Below, piece after piece: positions 62,690-64,000 of a stretch of 64,000 nucleotides of DNA. The notes under the pieces were generated by a model. The model ran no database searches and had not been told where the DNA came from. It was given only the letters and a program-made list of their open reading frames with translations. Every line of letters begins with the position of its first letter. Within the stretch, counting starts at the first letter, position 1. Source of the stretch: Lepagella muris (lineage in GTDB: Bacteria; Bacteroidota; Bacteroidia; Bacteroidales; Muribaculaceae); assembly GCF_004793975.1 (NCBI RefSeq), contig NZ_SRYB01000021.1, positions 1 to 64,000 of the forward strand, in the 5' to 3' direction. The translations under genes were made by a program, and so were the position numbers.

Positions 62690-62732
62690 GACGCAATCTT
62701 ATTTACCTAAATTACCTGATTGTTTTGTCGTT

Positions 62733-62790
62733 ATTGACGTTATTGTCAATAATGTCAATAATGACGATAATGAAAATAATGAGGGAAATG
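62733..62790. repeat. inverted minisatellite, CGTTATTGA/CAATAATGT family
   Basis: Six 9-nt units in order: CGTTATTGA, CGTTATTGT, CAATAATGT, CAATAATGA, CGATAATGA, AAATAATGA. The first two are complementary to the next two, so the block folds. It starts 2 nt after the GH5 stop codon. Confidence 0.8.
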
Positions 62791-62792
62791 AC

Positions 62793-64000
62793 TTATTTTA
62801 TTACTTTGAGCTTTTTGTTGGCATTGCGGATGAGGTTGAGCGTGCTGCGGTCGGATGTGAAGACGGAGTTAAGACCTTGATCCTCCTGTGCCGGGTCGCC
62901 GGTATAGGGGTCGCCGGGTTGCCAGCTTTTATGCACCGGATGAGCGTTGCCGCCCCAGCCCCAGAAGTTTATGCCGTTGAGCAGATCGCCCTCGGTCAGC
63001 GTGTCGAGCACATATTTATAATATGCATCGCGGTTGGTGGTGGGGCTGCCGATGGCAATATCCATATTATCGCGGGGGAAGCCGAATTCTTCAAGCACAA
63101 TAGGCTTTTTCGTAAGAGCGCGGTGTGATTCTATATATTCCTTAGTATTGGCGATGGCATCCGGAAGATCCTCGGTCATGCTTTCCGGTTTCACCCAACT
63201 CCAGTTGTAGGGCCAGATGTGGATGTTGGCATAATCGATGGCATCCGAATTGTGGATACGTGCCCATAGGTCGATATCCCCTTCGCATCCCCATTTCCCC
63301 TCGCTTCCGGTAGATACCAGATGATTGGGATCCAGACTCTTGATAAGACGTCCGGTGTCGGTAAGCCATTTATAGAAAACTTCCTTGTTGGCAGGATCGA
63401 AACAGCGTGGCTCATTGGCTATCTGCCACGACATTATGGCGGGTGAGTCTGTGTAAGGTTTGCCTGTCACGCTGTTGACGCGTGTCACGATATTGCGTAC
63501 ATGATTTGCAAACATGTTTTTTGCCTTCTCGTCAGTGACAAAGCGTGAGGCATATTTGATATATTTGTCGTAGCCGTCGCGTAGAGGGAGGGGAGCCTCC
63601 TCATGTCCTGCCCATTCAAGATAGGTACCGAATCCGCCACTCCATTCCCATGCGTTGTTGAGATAGATGACGGCTTTCATATTGCGTCGTTCCAATTCGG
63701 CTATGAGATAATCCAACCCTTTAAGAATATCTTCGTTATATTCCCCGGGGGCAGTCTGTAGGGTAGGCTCTATGTGGGAGGGGATTGTCCTGTTGCCGTC
63801 ACCTCCGGCGAGGATGCGGAGGTTATCGATGCCGAGAGCTTGAAGCGAGTCAAGTTCTTCAGAGAGGCGTGTGCGGTCGCCACCGTTGCCGGGAGAGGCG
63901 AGTATAGCCCCATACCAGAAGTTGGTGCCGGCATATTTATACGGTTTGCCATCAAGCATGAATTTGCCATCCTCAACAGTGACGAAATCATTTGCACGCA
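62793..64000 (-). CDS. GH5 (subfamily 7-like) endo-beta-mannanase, 5' end outside window
   Basis: At least 400 codons are visible. The frame stays open to the window edge, reading RANDFVTVEDGKF just before an internal Met at 63959, so the true start and signal peptide are outside the window. KPYKYAGTNFWYG, SWQIANEPRC (acid/base Glu), HIWPYNW and PIVLEEFGFPRD (nucleophile Glu) match GH5_7 mannanases. It lies upstream of the mannan SusC with its own terminator and likely cuts polymer mannan. Confidence 0.92.
   Translation of the reverse strand, partial: RANDFVTVEDGKFMLDGKPYKYAGTNFWYGAILASPGNGGDRTRLSEELDSLQALGIDNLRILAGGDGNRTIPSHIEPTLQTAPGEYNEDILKGLDYLIAELERRNMKAVIYLNNAWEWSGGFGTYLEWAGHEEAPLPLRDGYDKYIKYASRFVTDEKAKNMFANHVRNIVTRVNSVTGKPYTDSPAIMSWQIANEPRCFDPANKEVFYKWLTDTGRLIKSLDPNHLVSTGSEGKWGCEGDIDLWARIHNSDAIDYANIHIWPYNWSWVKPESMTEDLPDAIANTKEYIESHRALTKKPIVLEEFGFPRDNMDIAIGSPTTNRDAYYKYVLDTLTEGDLLNGINFWGWGGNAHPVHKSWQPGDPYTGDPAQEDQGLNSVFTSDRSTLNLIRNANKKLKVIK

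Overview
The window is chromosomal DNA from a gut-type member of the Bacteroidota (order Bacteroidales). A Muribaculaceae-like organism is my inference. The support is four SusC/SusD-type outer-membrane glycan uptake pairs, many SPII lipoproteins, promoters of the Bacteroides type (TAnnTTTG -7 box), and TPR-type PUL regulators. No rRNA, tRNA, CRISPR array, transposase or integrase was seen.

Layout. (1) 0.3-11.3 kb, + strand: a xylan-type PUL with SusC, SusD, a stand-alone esterase accessory domain, a GH43 with ricin-like tail, a GH43-CBM6-GH8 fusion and a GH43 lipoprotein. (2) 11.3-16.3 kb: a repeat-rich island. It holds inverted minisatellites, CACTAAGAAA palindromes, a perfect 443-bp tandem duplication carrying ATPase gene fragments, a truncated AAA-ATPase and a RhuM-PLD-like gene bracketed by 0.4-kb direct repeats. 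(3) 16.3-28.5 kb, +: a dextran PUL with a DUF6377 regulator, SusC, SusD, SusE/F-like, GH66 dextranase and GH97 alpha-glucosidase. (4) 28.7-34.0 kb: LrgA/LrgB split by a dispersed repeat, an AAA-ATPase/PD-(D/E)XK protein (-), a cyclophilin and a sialate O-acetylesterase. (5) 34.4-40.4 kb, +: a SusC gene frameshifted at a run of nine C, SusD, a DUF5012-like lipoprotein and a lipid-binding-type lipoprotein. (6) 40.5-47.1 kb: a YeaQ/GlsB-type membrane protein, another AAA/PD-(D/E)XK protein with a TPR regulator, a serpin lipoprotein, and a DUF3037/HipA-like kinase pair. (7) 47.3-64.0 kb, -: a complete beta-mannan PUL with GH5 (running off the window), SusC, SusD, two surface glycan-binding proteins, two GH26, GH130, a GPH symporter and an AGE-family 2-epimerase.

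How the genes work together: in the mannan locus, GH5 and GH26 enzymes cut mannan to mannobiose. The symporter imports it, the epimerase converts it to mannosyl-glucose, and GH130 phosphorolyses that to mannose-1-phosphate and glucose. In the dextran locus, surface GH66 makes isomalto-oligosaccharides and periplasmic GH97 releases glucose. In the xylan locus, GH43 and GH8 modules trim xylo-oligosaccharides from both ends.

The least explained signals are the possible phase switch in the third SusC, several families of self-complementary short-unit minisatellites between genes (one running into a coding region), the AAA/PD-(D/E)XK genes sitting at PUL boundaries, and the HipA-like/DUF3037 pair.
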